Source: Pacificoceanicola onchidii
Lineage (GTDB): Bacteria; Pseudomonadota; Alphaproteobacteria; Rhodobacterales; Rhodobacteraceae
Reading direction: 5' to 3'
Length of the DNA: 64,000 nt
NCBI RefSeq assembly: GCF_004804335.1
Contig: NZ_SRXY01000002.1
Coordinates: 135,306-199,305 of the forward strand
Every line of letters starts with the position of its first letter. The first letter of the stretch is position 1. Made by a program: the position numbers and the translations under genes. Under the pieces are notes generated by a model, which saw only the letters and a list, made by a program, of their open reading frames with translations, was not told where the DNA came from and ran no database searches. Of the stretch, positions 23,705 to 32,969 are shown piece after piece.

Positions 23705-25195
23705 ATGAACACTGTCCGACTTTCTGATGCAGACAATGTGATCACCGCCATCACCGCGCTTGCGCCCGGGCAGGATGGCGCGACGCAGGCCATCCCGCGC
23801 GGTCACAAGCTTGCCACGCAGGACATCCCGAAAGGCGCGCCGGTGCTGAAATACGCGCAGGTGATCGGCTACGCGGCCGAGGACATTGCCGCAGGCTGCC
23901 ATGTGCACACGCACAATCTCGAGTTTCGCAACGTCGACACCGAATACACCTTCGGCACCAACCTGCGCCCGGCGCCTGCGCCAAAAACCCGCGACACCTT
24001 CATGGGCTACCGCCGCGCTACGGGCCGGGTTGGTACGCGCAACTACATCGCCGTCCTGACTTCGGTGAACTGCTCGGCCACCGCCGCGCGCAAGATTGCC
24101 GAACATTTCACCGACGCACGGCTTGCGGCGTATCCGAATGTTGATGGCGTTGTTGCCTTTGTGCATGGCACGGGCTGTGCCATGGGCGGCGATGGCACGG
24201 GGTTCGAACTGCTCCAGCGCACGCTCTGGGGCTATGCGCGCAACCCGAACGTGGGCGGCGTGCTCATGGCCGGTTTGGGCTGCGAGATGATGCAGATCGA
24301 CTGGCTCATCGAGGCCTATGGGCTGAAACCCGGCCCGCTGTTCCAGACCATGAACATCCAGGATGTTGGCGGGCTGCGCCGCACGGTGGAGCTGGGCATT
24401 GCCAGGATCGAAGACATGCTGCCGCGCGTGAACGAAGCGCGCCGCGAAGAATGCCCCTCGTCCGACCTGATGGTCGGCCTCGAGTGCGGCGGCTCCGATG
24501 CCTGGTCCGGGATCACGGCCAATCCGGCGGTGGGTTATGCCTGTGATCTGCTGGTGGCGCAGGGTGGCACGGGGGTGCTCTCCGAGACGCCAGAGATCTA
24601 CGGGGCCGAACATATGCTGACGGCCCGCGCCGCCTCGCGCGCCGTGGGCGAGAAGCTGATTGAACTGATCAAATGGTGGGAGGGCTATACCGCCGCCGCG
24701 GGCGGCTCGATGGACAACAACCCCTCCCCCGGCAACAAGAAAGGCGGTCTGACGACGATTCTGGAGAAGTCCCTCGGCGCTTCGGCCAAAGGCGGCACCA
24801 CGCCGCTCATGGGGGTCTACAGATACGCCGAACCGGTGACCGCGAAGGGCTTCACCTTCATGGACAGCCCCGGCTATGACCCGGCGTCGGTGACGGGCAT
24901 GATCGCCTCTGGCTGCAATCTGGTGTGTTTCACCACCGGGCGCGGCTCGGCCTTTGGCTCGAAACCCTCACCGTGCATGAAAGTCGCCACAAATTCAGAG
25001 ATGTACGGTCGCCTGCACGAGGACATGGATGTGAACGCCGGGACGATCCTGACGGAGGGCAAGAGCGTCGAAGAGGTGGGGCGCGAGATCTACGAGATGT
25101 GGCTACGCATGGCGTCGGGCGAGAAGACCAAGTCCGAGCTGCAGGGTTTGGGCGACTACGAGTTTGTCCCGTGGCAGATCGGAGCGGTGATGTGA
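23705..25195 (+). CDS. UxaA-family (altronate/galactarate) dehydratase
   Basis: A 496-residue member of the UxaA/GarD family. An N-terminal SAF-like domain (about 1-95, with AIPRGHKLATQDIPKGAPV) precedes the catalytic region starting FMGYRRATGRVGTRNYIAVL, the family signature. Cysteines suited to metal binding occur in HGTGCAMGG, GLGCEMM and LECGGSDAWSG. The family removes water from D-altronate or galactarate using Fe2+ or Mn2+ to give 2-keto-3-deoxy acids. It lies 92 bases after the PhyH gene with a repeat between. It provides a second dehydratase chemistry in the cluster, so substrate must differ from the enolase-type enzyme or be its epimer. Confidence 0.9.
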   Translation: MNTVRLSDADNVITAITALAPGQDGATQAIPRGHKLATQDIPKGAPVLKYAQVIGYAAEDIAAGCHVHTHNLEFRNVDTEYTFGTNLRPAPAPKTRDTFMGYRRATGRVGTRNYIAVLTSVNCSATAARKIAEHFTDARLAAYPNVDGVVAFVHGTGCAMGGDGTGFELLQRTLWGYARNPNVGGVLMAGLGCEMMQIDWLIEAYGLKPGPLFQTMNIQDVGGLRRTVELGIARIEDMLPRVNEARREECPSSDLMVGLECGGSDAWSGITANPAVGYACDLLVAQGGTGVLSETPEIYGAEHMLTARAASRAVGEKLIELIKWWEGYTAAAGGSMDNNPSPGNKKGGLTTILEKSLGASAKGGTTPLMGVYRYAEPVTAKGFTFMDSPGYDPASVTGMIASGCNLVCFTTGRGSAFGSKPSPCMKVATNSEMYGRLHEDMDVNAGTILTEGKSVEEVGREIYEMWLRMASGEKTKSELQGLGDYEFVPWQIGAVM

Positions 25196-25207
25196 GCGCG
25201 GGTATCG

Positions 25208-25306
25208 GCCGGGCGAAAATTTTGCCGGGACAAAATTTTTGTTCTTGGGGCGCTGCCCCGTCCCGTTGGGACTCCCCGGGATATTTTGAGCACAAAGAAA
25301 CGGGGA
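25208..25306 (+). repeat. Composite intergenic repeat, copy 2
   Basis: Shows the same block order as 6668: AAAATTTTGCC/GGACAAAATTTTTG stem, GGGGCGCTGCCCC hairpin, GGGACTCCCCGGGATATTTTG, ending CACAAAGAAAC. Confidence 0.75.
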
Positions 25307-25316
25307 GCGCGCGGAC

Positions 25317-26381
25317 ATGAGCCGGGCTTTGCCGCTGTGTGTTATAGGCGCGGGGTCCATCGGGCAGCGGCATATCGACGTGGCAGGGGCCTCGGCGCAT
25401 GTGGAGCTGGTTGCCGTGGTGGAACCGGCGGCGGACTTGCGGGAGATGTTGGCGGGCAAGGGTCTGCCGGTTGTTGCAAACCTGGAGGCGGTGCCCGAGC
25501 GCGTGCGCGCAGCGGTGGTGGCGACGCCGACGCCGGATCACTTTGGCTCGGCGCACAGGGCGCTGGAGCGCGGCTGGGGCGTTCTGGTGGAAAAGCCGAT
25601 TTGCGCGACGCTGGATGAGGCCAAGAGCTTGATTGAGGCGGCGCAGGCAAAGCGTTTGCCCCTGATCACCGGCCATCATCGGCGGTGCCATCCCTTTGCC
25701 ATCGAGGCGCGGCAGGCGCTGGAGCAGTTCGGCGATCTTGTTGGCGTGCAGGGCCTGTGGTCCCTGCGCAAACATGACAGCTACTACGAAGCGGATTGGC
25801 GGCGCGCGCCCGGTGCGGGGCCGCTGATGACCAATCTTTCGCATGAGATCGACCTGTTGCGCTTCCTCGTCGGCGACATGGTGGAGGTCAGCGCTTTGCT
25901 TTCTTCGGCCCGGCGCGGGTTCGTGATCGAAGACAGCGCCAGCCTCGCCTTCCGCTTTGGAAACGGCGCGCTCGGCTCCTTCCTGATTTCGGACGCGGGC
26001 GCGTCGCCCTGGTCCTTTGAAGCCGCCAGTTTCGAGAACCCTGCGATTGCCGGATCAGGCGAGGATTACCTGAGGTTTGTTGGCACGGAGGGTGCGCTGG
26101 CCTTCCCCTCTCTGACCCGCTGGGGCCGCAGCGACGCTGGCGAGATCGAATGGTCCAAGCCCCTGCGCCGTCATGAGGGGCTGCGGTTCAGAAAAATCGA
26201 TCCGCTGCAAGCGCAGATCGACCGTTTCGCGGCCGTGATGGCGGGCGCATCCGACGATGTGCTTTGCACCGGGGCGGACGGCCTGGCCGCATTGGAAATG
26301 ACACTGGCCGCGGCGCTTTCGGGCCGAACCGGCGCGCCGGTCAGAGCGGGCGCTGTGCCCGGGGATTATACAGGAGTGTGA
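25317..26381 (+). CDS. Gfo/Idh/MocA-family oxidoreductase
   Basis: A 354-residue NAD(P)-dependent oxidoreductase with Rossmann opening LCVIGAGSIGQRHIDVAG and the family EKP motif in VLVEKPICATLDEAKSLIE (near residue 95), the lysine being catalytic. The C-terminal alpha/beta substrate domain follows. Family members oxidise or reduce the hydroxyl of sugars, inositols and sugar acids. The protein at 50205 shares the RRGF..ED, APW/SPWS and ENPA positions with it, so the two are paralogues in two different TRAP operons. It is one base upstream of the next gene and so in one operon. Confidence 0.9.
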   Translation: MSRALPLCVIGAGSIGQRHIDVAGASAHVELVAVVEPAADLREMLAGKGLPVVANLEAVPERVRAAVVATPTPDHFGSAHRALERGWGVLVEKPICATLDEAKSLIEAAQAKRLPLITGHHRRCHPFAIEARQALEQFGDLVGVQGLWSLRKHDSYYEADWRRAPGAGPLMTNLSHEIDLLRFLVGDMVEVSALLSSARRGFVIEDSASLAFRFGNGALGSFLISDAGASPWSFEAASFENPAIAGSGEDYLRFVGTEGALAFPSLTRWGRSDAGEIEWSKPLRRHEGLRFRKIDPLQAQIDRFAAVMAGASDDVLCTGADGLAALEMTLAAALSGRTGAPVRAGAVPGDYTGV

Positions 26382-26382
26382 C

Positions 26383-27273
26383 ATGACCAAGCAGACCATA
26401 GGGTTTATCGGATTGGGGCTGATGGGGCGCGCCATGGTGGGATGCCTACAGGACAACGGCTATCCGGTGATCGGGCTCGGCAACCGGGATCGCACCGGCC
26501 TTGACGAACTGCTCGCCCGCGGCGGGCGCGAAGCCCAAAACGCCCGCGATCTGGCACAGCAGGCGGATATGGTGATGCTCTGCGTCGGCACCTCAGACCA
26601 GGTCGAAAGCCGCATCTTTGGCGCGGACGGCGTGCTGGCCGGGGTCAAACCGGGACAGATCGTGATCGATTTCGGCACCTCCCTGCCCGGCTCGACCAAG
26701 GCTATCGGCGCAGCATTGGCAGAGAAGGGCGCAGCCTACCTCGACGCCCCGCTGGGCCGCACCCCTGCCCATGCCAAGGACGGGCTTTTGAACATCATGT
26801 GTGCCGGGGACGCGGCGACCTATGCGCAGGCCAAGCCGGTGCTGGACGTGCTGGGCGAGAACGTCTTTCACCTCGGCGCGCTTGGCAACGGGCATACGAT
26901 CAAGCTGATCAACAACTTTTTCGGTATGACCACCGCCGCCGCCATGGCCGAAGCCTTTGCCATGGCCGAGGCAGCGGGCATCGAAAGGCAGGCGCTGTTT
27001 GATGTCATGGGCGCGGGGCCGAACCGGTCAGGCATGATGGAGTTCATCCGCAACTATGCGGTCGACGGGCAGGTCGACCTCGCCTTCTCCGTCGCCAACG
27101 GCGCAAAAGACATCGGATATTACCGGCAAATGGCCAACGATCTGGGCAAACACAGCCGCATGTCGGGCGCGGCGGACGCCACCCTGCGCGAGGCGCGCGA
27201 TGGCGGCGCGGGAGAAATCATGGTGCCGGAAATGGTCGAATGGATGGTTCAGAACCTGGGGAAAGAGACATGA
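26383..27273 (+). CDS. 3-hydroxyisobutyrate dehydrogenase-family oxidoreductase
   Basis: A 296-residue beta-hydroxyacid dehydrogenase. N-terminal GFIGLGLMGRAMVGCL is the dinucleotide fold. The substrate-binding signature appears as YLDAPLGRTPAHAKDG (usual DAPVSGG.. replaced), and the catalytic Lys lies in GHTIKLINNFFGM. Members include tartronate semialdehyde reductase and L-threonate dehydrogenase. The DAPLGR variant is shared with the paralogue at 35127, marking a subgroup. It overlaps the next gene by four bases. It likely oxidises a hydroxyl acid in the pathway. Confidence 0.9.
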   Translation: MTKQTIGFIGLGLMGRAMVGCLQDNGYPVIGLGNRDRTGLDELLARGGREAQNARDLAQQADMVMLCVGTSDQVESRIFGADGVLAGVKPGQIVIDFGTSLPGSTKAIGAALAEKGAAYLDAPLGRTPAHAKDGLLNIMCAGDAATYAQAKPVLDVLGENVFHLGALGNGHTIKLINNFFGMTTAAAMAEAFAMAEAAGIERQALFDVMGAGPNRSGMMEFIRNYAVDGQVDLAFSVANGAKDIGYYRQMANDLGKHSRMSGAADATLREARDGGAGEIMVPEMVEWMVQNLGKET

Positions 27274-27992
27274 GACTACAGGGCAAACGCGCCTTCATCA
27301 CCGCCGCCGGTCAGGGCATCGGACGGGCAATCGCAGAGCATTACATCCGCGAGGGCGCGTCCGTCACGGCAACCGATCTGAAAGCCGACCTGCTGGACGG
27401 GCTGCACTGCACACACTTTGCGCTCGACGTGATGGACAAGGCGGCGCTGACACAGGCCATCGAGGACGCCGCCCCGGACATCCTCGTCAATTGCGCAGGC
27501 TTTGTGCATGGCGGCACGATCCTCGAAGCCACGGACGAGGACTTCGAATACGCCATGCTGCTCAACGTCCGCTCGCAGTTCCATGCCATGCAGGCCGTGC
27601 TCCCCGGCATGCTGGCGCGCGGCGGCGGCGCCATCGTCAACGTGGCCTCCGTCGCGGGCAGCATCCTCGCCGCCCCGGGGCGCTGCATCTACGGCACCTC
27701 CAAGGCCGCTGTCATCGGCCTGACCAAGTCCGTGGCCAAGGACTACGTGACCCAGGGCATCCGTGTGAACAGTATCTGTCCCGGCACCGTGGACAGCCCT
27801 TCGCTGCATGACCGCCTGCGCGCAACCGGCGATTACGACGCCGCAAAAACCGCCTTCATCGCCCGCCAGCCCATGGGCCGCATCGGCACGCCCGAGGAAG
27901 TCGCACTGCTCGCGGTCTACCTCGGATCGGACGAAAGCAGCTTCACCACCGGGCACAACCACGTGATCGACGGCGGCTGGGCCAACGGATAA
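27270..27992 (+). CDS. SDR-family dehydrogenase (DHRS6-like)
   Basis: A 240-residue classical SDR. TAAGQGIGRAIAEHY binds the cofactor, VNVASVAGS and YGTSKAAV give the Ser and Tyr-x-x-x-Lys catalytic residues, and SICPGTVDSP follows. D41 (TATDLK) suggests NAD preference. The closest recognised pattern is the DHRS6/2-keto-3-deoxy-L-fuconate 4-dehydrogenase group, which forms 2,4-diketo-3-deoxy acids that an FAH-type hydrolase then cleaves; such a hydrolase is at 16089. The start at 27270 (ATGA overlap) is taken over an upstream in-frame ATG. It is last gene of the plus-strand operon from dctP. Confidence 0.88.
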   Translation: MRLQGKRAFITAAGQGIGRAIAEHYIREGASVTATDLKADLLDGLHCTHFALDVMDKAALTQAIEDAAPDILVNCAGFVHGGTILEATDEDFEYAMLLNVRSQFHAMQAVLPGMLARGGGAIVNVASVAGSILAAPGRCIYGTSKAAVIGLTKSVAKDYVTQGIRVNSICPGTVDSPSLHDRLRATGDYDAAKTAFIARQPMGRIGTPEEVALLAVYLGSDESSFTTGHNHVIDGGWANG

Positions 27993-28099
27993 CACCTGAA
28001 AACCTCACCGGATTTTGTCAAACCCTGTGCTTCTTCTCTGTCCAAATATCCACCGGCGCTCACGCCCGTCCGGGCGATCCCGCCCTTCGAAAGCCCCCC

Positions 28100-29011
28100 A
28101 TGTCCGAAGCCCAACCCAGAGAAAACCGCACCGGCGCCGGCGTCCTCCTGATGGCGCTCGCGGTGGTCGGCTTCACCTGCATCGACAGCTCGGCCAAATG
28201 GCTGATCCTTGGCGGCCTGCCCGCGCTTCAGGTGGTGTTTGTGCGTTACTTCGGGCATTTCCTCGTGGCCGTAGCGCTCTATGGCGCACGGGAAGGACGC
28301 GGCGCTTTTGTCTCGAACGCGCCCGCAAGACAACTCCTGCGCAGCCTGTTCCTGCTCGGCAGCACAGTGCTCAATTTCACCGCGCTGCAATACCTGCCGA
28401 TCACCGTGACCACGACCATCATGTTCGCCAGCCCGATCGTGATCACCCTGCTGGCCATCCCGATCCTTGGGGAGACGGTCGGCCTGCGCCGGATCATCGC
28501 GGTCTGCACCGGCTTTGTCGGCGTGCTGGTGGTCATGCAGCCCTGGGGCGTCGCCTTTCACCCGGCCATGTTCCTGAACCTCGGCGCGCTGACCTTTGCC
28601 TCGCTCTACTTCGTCATGACGCGGCTGCTGGCCGGCGTCGAAGGCAACGCCACGCAGCAGATCTGGTCCTCCGGCTTTGCGGCGGCGGCGCTTGTCCCCT
28701 TCGTGATGGGCGGATGGATCTGGCCCGAAGGCGTCGACTGGATCGCCTTTTTGCTGATCGGAGCGTTTGGCGCGGGCGGGCATATCGCGGCGACCACGGC
28801 GCATCGCTGGGCGGATGCCTCGATCCTTGCGCCGGTAATCTACATCCAGATCTTCCTCGCCGCCCTCGCCGGTGTCCTGCTGTTTGACACCTGGCCAACT
28901 GTCTGGACGCTGGGCGGCGGCGCGATCATCATCGGCTCGGGCCTCTACATCTGGCAGCGCGAACGCGCCGTGCGCGGCCGGGTCAGGCGCCCGGTGCCGC
29001 ACACCCGCTGA
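28100..29011 (+). CDS. EamA-type (DMT superfamily) transporter
   Basis: A 303-residue membrane protein with ten predicted helices in two EamA repeats (first from GVLLMALAVVGFTCIDSSAKW, second from MFLNLGALTFASLYFVMTRLL). Members export amino acids, nucleobases or other metabolites. It lies 107 bases after the SDR gene, with a short remnant (CTTCTTCTCTGTCCAAATATCC) between. Substrate is unknown; its position suggests a role in exporting or importing a pathway compound. Confidence 0.88.
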   Translation: MSEAQPRENRTGAGVLLMALAVVGFTCIDSSAKWLILGGLPALQVVFVRYFGHFLVAVALYGAREGRGAFVSNAPARQLLRSLFLLGSTVLNFTALQYLPITVTTTIMFASPIVITLLAIPILGETVGLRRIIAVCTGFVGVLVVMQPWGVAFHPAMFLNLGALTFASLYFVMTRLLAGVEGNATQQIWSSGFAAAALVPFVMGGWIWPEGVDWIAFLLIGAFGAGGHIAATTAHRWADASILAPVIYIQIFLAALAGVLLFDTWPTVWTLGGGAIIIGSGLYIWQRERAVRGRVRRPVPHTR

Positions 29012-29041
29012 CGTTAGCCGGGGTTACACCCCGGCGCTTTC

Positions 29042-29776
29042 TCAGCCACGCCCGATATAAGGCATGGCGCTCGCCATCACCGTCATGAACTGCACGTTCG
29101 CCTCTAAGGGCAGCGAGGCCATGTGCAACACAGAGGACGCCACGTTGGACACATCCATCACAGGCTCCACTGCGATCTCGCCATTGGCCTGCGGCACGCC
29201 TTTGGTCATTTTCTCGGCCATGTCGGTCAGCGCATTGCCAATGTCGATCTGCCCGCAGGCAATGTTGAACGGCCGCCCGTCAAGCGAGATCGACCGGGTC
29301 AGCCCGGTGATCGCATGTTTCGAGGCGGTATAAGGCGCAGAGCCCCAGCGCGGCACATAGGCCGAGACAGACCCGTTGTTGATGATCCGCCCCCCTTGCG
29401 GCTCCTGCCCCCGCATCCGGGCAAAGGCCGCGCGGGCGCAGATAAACGATCCGGTCAGGTTGATGTCGATCGCCCGGCGGAAATCCGCGACAGAGGTCTC
29501 GTCAATCGTGCCGCCCATCACCGAAATCCCGGCGTTGTTGAACAGGCAATCAAGATGCCCCCATTCCGCCAGAGCCTTGTCAAAGGCCGCATCGACGCTG
29601 TCCTCATCCGAGACATCGCAGGGCAGTGCGAGCACAGCCTCATGCTCCGCCGCCAGCGCCTCCAGAAGCTCCGCCCGGCGGCCAACGATACCGACGTTCC
29701 AACCGGCCTGAACAAAGGCCAGCGTGCAGGCCTTGCCAATGCCCTGCCCGCCGCCGGTGATGATGATCGTCTGCAT
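29042..29776 (-). CDS. SDR-family oxidoreductase
   Basis: A 244-residue classical SDR: TGGGQGIGKACTLAF cofactor motif, NNAGIS, NNGSVSA with catalytic Ser and PYTASKHAITG with Tyr and Lys. The start at 29776 is chosen because GGAGGGGAGAGG lies directly upstream and begins at the conserved MQTIIITGGG. It is downstream of the IlvD-type dehydratase on the same strand, separated by a double hairpin. A sugar dehydrogenase followed by sugar-acid dehydration (Weimberg/Dahms-type) fits this pair, but substrate is inferred. Confidence 0.87.
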   Translation of the reverse strand: MQTIIITGGGQGIGKACTLAFVQAGWNVGIVGRRAELLEALAAEHEAVLALPCDVSDEDSVDAAFDKALAEWGHLDCLFNNAGISVMGGTIDETSVADFRRAIDINLTGSFICARAAFARMRGQEPQGGRIINNGSVSAYVPRWGSAPYTASKHAITGLTRSISLDGRPFNIACGQIDIGNALTDMAEKMTKGVPQANGEIAVEPVMDVSNVASSVLHMASLPLEANVQFMTVMASAMPYIGRG

Positions 29777-29807
29777 GTCCTCTCCCCTCCTCAACACAAA
29801 GCGCACC

Positions 29808-29851
29808 CAAAAGTCTTGCAAGACTTTTGCAAATTTCTTCCAAGAAATTTG
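29808..29851. repeat. Tandem double hairpin, copy 2
   Basis: Two adjacent 22-base palindromes: CAAAAGTCTTG with its complement, then CAAATTTCTT-CC-AAGAAATTTG. They lie between the IlvD-type gene and the SDR gene, where they could act as a processing or attenuation site. Confidence 0.8.
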
Positions 29852-29871
29852 TCCCGCGGGTGGCTATGGCT

Positions 29872-31653
29872 TCAATGATTGTCGCGCGGCAGGTTCCTTG
29901 CGATCTTCTGGTACGCCGTCGCCAGTTCCAGGCAGCCGCCTTCGGCCAGCTGGCCCACGTGCTTGCGGTAGATCTCCTGCCACGGCGTCTGGTTCACGAT
30001 CTCCGGCGCCTCCCAGGCCTCGATGCGCGCCTGCCACTCGGCGTCGTCCACCAGGGCGTTCATGGTCGAGTTGTTCAGGTCGAGCCGCACCCGATCGCCG
30101 GTTTTCAGATAGGCCAGCCCGCCGCCCACCACCGATTCCGGCGAGGCGTTGAGGATCGAGGGCGATTCAGACGTGCCCGATTGCCGCCCGTCCCCCACCG
30201 TCGGCAGGTGGTTGATGCCCTGCTTGATCAGCGCATCGGGCGGCTGCATGTTCACCACCTCCGCCGAGCCGGGATAGCCGACACAGCCGACGCCGCGAAT
30301 GAACAGGATGCAGGTCTCGTCGATGGCAAGCGCGTCGTCGTTGATCCGGTCGTGGTAATCCTCCGGCCCTTCAAAGACCACCGCGCGCGCCTCGTGCACG
30401 CCTTCGCGGCCCGGTTCGGACAAAAAGCGTTTCTGGAAATCCTCGGAGATCACCGAGGTCTTCATCAGCGCCGAGTCGAACAGGTTGCCGGACAGCACCT
30501 TGAAGCCCGCATTGGACCGCATCGGCGCGTCGTAGCTCTTGATCACGTCGTAATCTTCGCTTGCCAGACCCGCGAGGTTCTCGCCCATGCTTTTGCCCGA
30601 GGCGGTCATCGCGCCTTCGTGCAGGCGTCCCGCTTTCATCAGCTCCGCCATGACCGCCGGAACGCCGCCCGCGCGGAAAAAACTCTCGCCCAGGTATTCG
30701 CCCGCGGGCTGCATGTTGACCAGAAGCGGCACGTCAAAGCCGTGGGTCTCCCAGTCCTTCACGTTCAACTCCACACCCGCGTGCCGGGCCACGGCCTGAA
30801 GGTGCGGCGGGGCGTTGGTGCTGCCGCCGATGGCGGCGTTGGTCACGATGGCGTTCTCGAAAGCCTCACGCGTGAGGATATCCGAGGGTTTGAGATCGTC
30901 GAGCACCATCTGCACGATGCGCTTGCCGGTCTCATAGGCGGCGGCCATTCGTTCGCGGAACGGCGCGGGGATGGCGGACTGGCCCGTGAGGGTCAGGCCC
31001 AGCGCCTCTGCCATGGCGTTCATCGTCGAGGCGGTGCCCATGGTGTTGCAATGCCCCAGGGACGGCGCAGAGGAGCAGACGCGGGACATGAACTCTTCGT
31101 AGTCGATGGTCCCTTCCGCCAGCAGACGGCGCGATTCCCAGACGATGGTGCCGGAGCCGGCCCGCTTGCCTTTCCACCAGCCATCAAGCATCGGCCCGCC
31201 GTTGAGCGCAATCGCCGGCAGGTCCACCGTGGCCGCGCCCATGAGCATCGCCGGGGTTGTCTTGTCACAGCCGGTGGTCAGCACAACCCCGTCGATCGGG
31301 TAGCCATGCAGCACCTCGACAAGGCTCAGATAGGCCAGGTTGCGGTCCAAAGCCGCCGTCGGGCGTTTGCCGGTTTCCTGGATCGGGTGCACCGGGAATT
31401 CCATCGGAACGCCGCCCGCCTCGCGGATGCCTGCCTTGATCCGGTCCATCAGGAAGACGTGGATCTTGTTGCAGGGCGCCAGATCGCTGCCGGTGTTCGC
31501 AATGCCGATGATGGGCCGCTCGCTCTGCAGCTCTTCTCGCGTGAACGTGCTGTTCTGATAGCGCTCAAGGTAGAGCGCCGTCATACCCGGGTTGTTCGGG
31601 TTGTCGAACCACTCTTGCGAGCGGAAACGCTTGTTGGCCCGTGTATCTGACAT
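29872..31653 (-). CDS. IlvD/Edd-family sugar-acid dehydratase (xylonate/arabinonate type)
   Basis: A 593-residue [2Fe-2S] dehydratase of the size of L-arabinonate and D-xylonate dehydratases. Cluster ligands are C61 (APCNKIH), C129 (TGCDKTTPA) and C202 (LGHCNTMGTAST). K131 in GCDK is the likely carbamylated lysine. The C-terminal region has FIRGVGCVGYPGSAEVVNM and DGRQSGTSESPSIL. It forms a 2-keto-3-deoxy acid from a pentonate or hexonate. The start at 31653 is chosen because GGGAGAACAGG precedes it. A TGGTATACCA operator lies 71 bases upstream, placing it in the GntR regulon. Confidence 0.93.
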   Translation of the reverse strand: MSDTRANKRFRSQEWFDNPNNPGMTALYLERYQNSTFTREELQSERPIIGIANTGSDLAPCNKIHVFLMDRIKAGIREAGGVPMEFPVHPIQETGKRPTAALDRNLAYLSLVEVLHGYPIDGVVLTTGCDKTTPAMLMGAATVDLPAIALNGGPMLDGWWKGKRAGSGTIVWESRRLLAEGTIDYEEFMSRVCSSAPSLGHCNTMGTASTMNAMAEALGLTLTGQSAIPAPFRERMAAAYETGKRIVQMVLDDLKPSDILTREAFENAIVTNAAIGGSTNAPPHLQAVARHAGVELNVKDWETHGFDVPLLVNMQPAGEYLGESFFRAGGVPAVMAELMKAGRLHEGAMTASGKSMGENLAGLASEDYDVIKSYDAPMRSNAGFKVLSGNLFDSALMKTSVISEDFQKRFLSEPGREGVHEARAVVFEGPEDYHDRINDDALAIDETCILFIRGVGCVGYPGSAEVVNMQPPDALIKQGINHLPTVGDGRQSGTSESPSILNASPESVVGGGLAYLKTGDRVRLDLNNSTMNALVDDAEWQARIEAWEAPEIVNQTPWQEIYRKHVGQLAEGGCLELATAYQKIARNLPRDNH

Positions 31654-31721
31654 CCTGTTCTCCCGGTTGGCACGGGCGCGCGATTCCCGCGTCTGCCCAT
31701 TCGCTTGCAGCAGCATTTCAA

Positions 31722-31735
31722 TTTGGTATACCAAA
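31722..31735. promoter_or_regulatory. GntR operator, copy 3
   Basis: TTTGGTATACCAAA, identical to copy 1, between the divergent IlvD-type (start 31653) and RraA-type (start 31925) genes. Confidence 0.75.
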
Positions 31736-31924
31736 AGCAAGGGCTACGCGCACTCCTGCGGTATCCAATGCTCGGAGTTCTGTATAGGGCTGTGTCGTGG
31801 CAGGATGAAGCCCCGAATTTGCGACGGCTGTTTTCCGGCTGAGGCCGGACCTGTGGCTGCGCCGAATGCGCCATGGTGCGGCCCGTGCTGCACCTCGAAA
31901 CCATATGAATCGAGGAGACCAGAC

Positions 31925-32626
31925 ATGATCGAAGAGCCGCCCCTCCTGACCCTGATCAAGAACGCCCCGCGCCCGACACAAGCGCAGATTGACGCGTTTC
32001 AGGGCATTCCCACCGGATTTGTCTGCGACGCGATGATGGGTAAGGGCGCGCTGTCCACGGCCATCGGCCCGATTGGCTTTGGCCGCGACTATGACTGCGT
32101 GGCCGCGGGTCCGGCGCTGGTGGCGGACAACGGGCCAGCGGATATTCTGGCGACCCTCGCCGCTGTTCACATGCTACAATCCGGCGATGTGGTTGTGGCG
32201 GCTTTCGGCGGCTTTCAAGGCTGCGCGGCCTCCGGCGATCAGCTCATGGGCATGATGAAGAACGCGGGCGCGGCGGGGTTCGTCACCGACGGGCCGATGC
32301 GGGACTACGAAGGGATGGTTGCGGTTGGCCTGCCCGCTTTCTGCGCCGGACTGAACGCCAACTCCCCCTATGCCAACGGCCCCGGCACAGTGGGCGGCGC
32401 GGCGATGGTGGGCGGCATGCAGATCGCCACGGGCGACATGATCATCGCGGACCGCAACGGGGTTGTGGTGGTGCCTTTTGCCGAGATCGACACGGTCATC
32501 GCCAAGCTCGACGAGGTGAAGGCGATGGAAGATGAGCTGGAGGCCAAGGTCGCCTCGGGTTTCTGCACGCCTTTGGATCTGGACGCGATGGTGGCCGAAG
32601 GGAAGGCCGTGGTGAAGGGCGGCTGA
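31925..32626 (+). CDS. RraA/HMG-aldolase-family protein
   Basis: A 233-residue RraA-fold protein. Family features are TGFVCDAMMGKGALS near the N-terminus, the metal/substrate segment GGFQGCAASGDQLMGMMKNAGAAGFVTDGPMRD (GD..... and DG.xRD) and IADRNGVVVVP. Enzymatic members are Mg2+-dependent 4-hydroxy-4-methyl-2-oxoglutarate/oxaloacetate aldolases; the R and D of GPMRD are the usual catalytic pair. In this setting a retro-aldol cleavage of a 2-keto-3-deoxy or 4-hydroxy-2-oxo acid is likely. GAGGAGACC precedes the start. It is divergent from the IlvD-type gene and shares its operator. Confidence 0.87.
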   Translation: MIEEPPLLTLIKNAPRPTQAQIDAFQGIPTGFVCDAMMGKGALSTAIGPIGFGRDYDCVAAGPALVADNGPADILATLAAVHMLQSGDVVVAAFGGFQGCAASGDQLMGMMKNAGAAGFVTDGPMRDYEGMVAVGLPAFCAGLNANSPYANGPGTVGGAAMVGGMQIATGDMIIADRNGVVVVPFAEIDTVIAKLDEVKAMEDELEAKVASGFCTPLDLDAMVAEGKAVVKGG

Positions 32627-32646
32627 AACGGTCCTTCCTCACCCCA

Positions 32647-32919
32647 GGCGCGGAATCAAGGCCGCAGGCCGCCGCGCCATCGACGGGCCGTCCCCGCGGC
32701 ACGGCGATTGGGTTGTCATTGCGCGCCACACTGGCCTAGCGCACCAGTGGCTGGGATAAATCAAGGGTTTCACAGTTAGGATCGCCGCACCACGGCCCGT
32801 CGATGACGCGGCTTGTTCTCTGGTCATGAGGTCCCGGATCAAGTCCGGGACGGCCCGTCATGTCGGAGACGTGCTTCCAGCATGATAGGCGCGGCGGCCT
32901 GCGGCCTTTGCTCCGCGCC
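32647..32919. repeat. Nested inverted-repeat element, long copy
   Basis: A 273-base element filling the 343-base gap at 32627-32969. Its ends are 32-base inverted repeats (32647-32678 and 32888-32919, about 29 of 32 matching; left end GGCGCGGAATCAAGGCCGCA). Inside, CATCGACGGGCCGT (32678-32691) and its complement (32792-32805) form a second pair. The 142-base core 32671-32812 recurs at 45890-46031 with the same length. A further hairpin, GTCCCGGATC/..CCGGGAC, lies at 32831-32851. It has no coding frame of interest and looks like a non-autonomous mobile or REP/BIME-type element. Confidence 0.7.
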
Positions 32920-32969
32920 CGAGGTGAGTCGAACGGTCGTTTCAAGCCAAACTACACAAACACCGCCCC

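Noticed and set aside
29827-31650. Open frame on the plus strand over the IlvD-type gene
   Set aside because: Antisense to a protein with conserved Fe-S ligands along its whole length.
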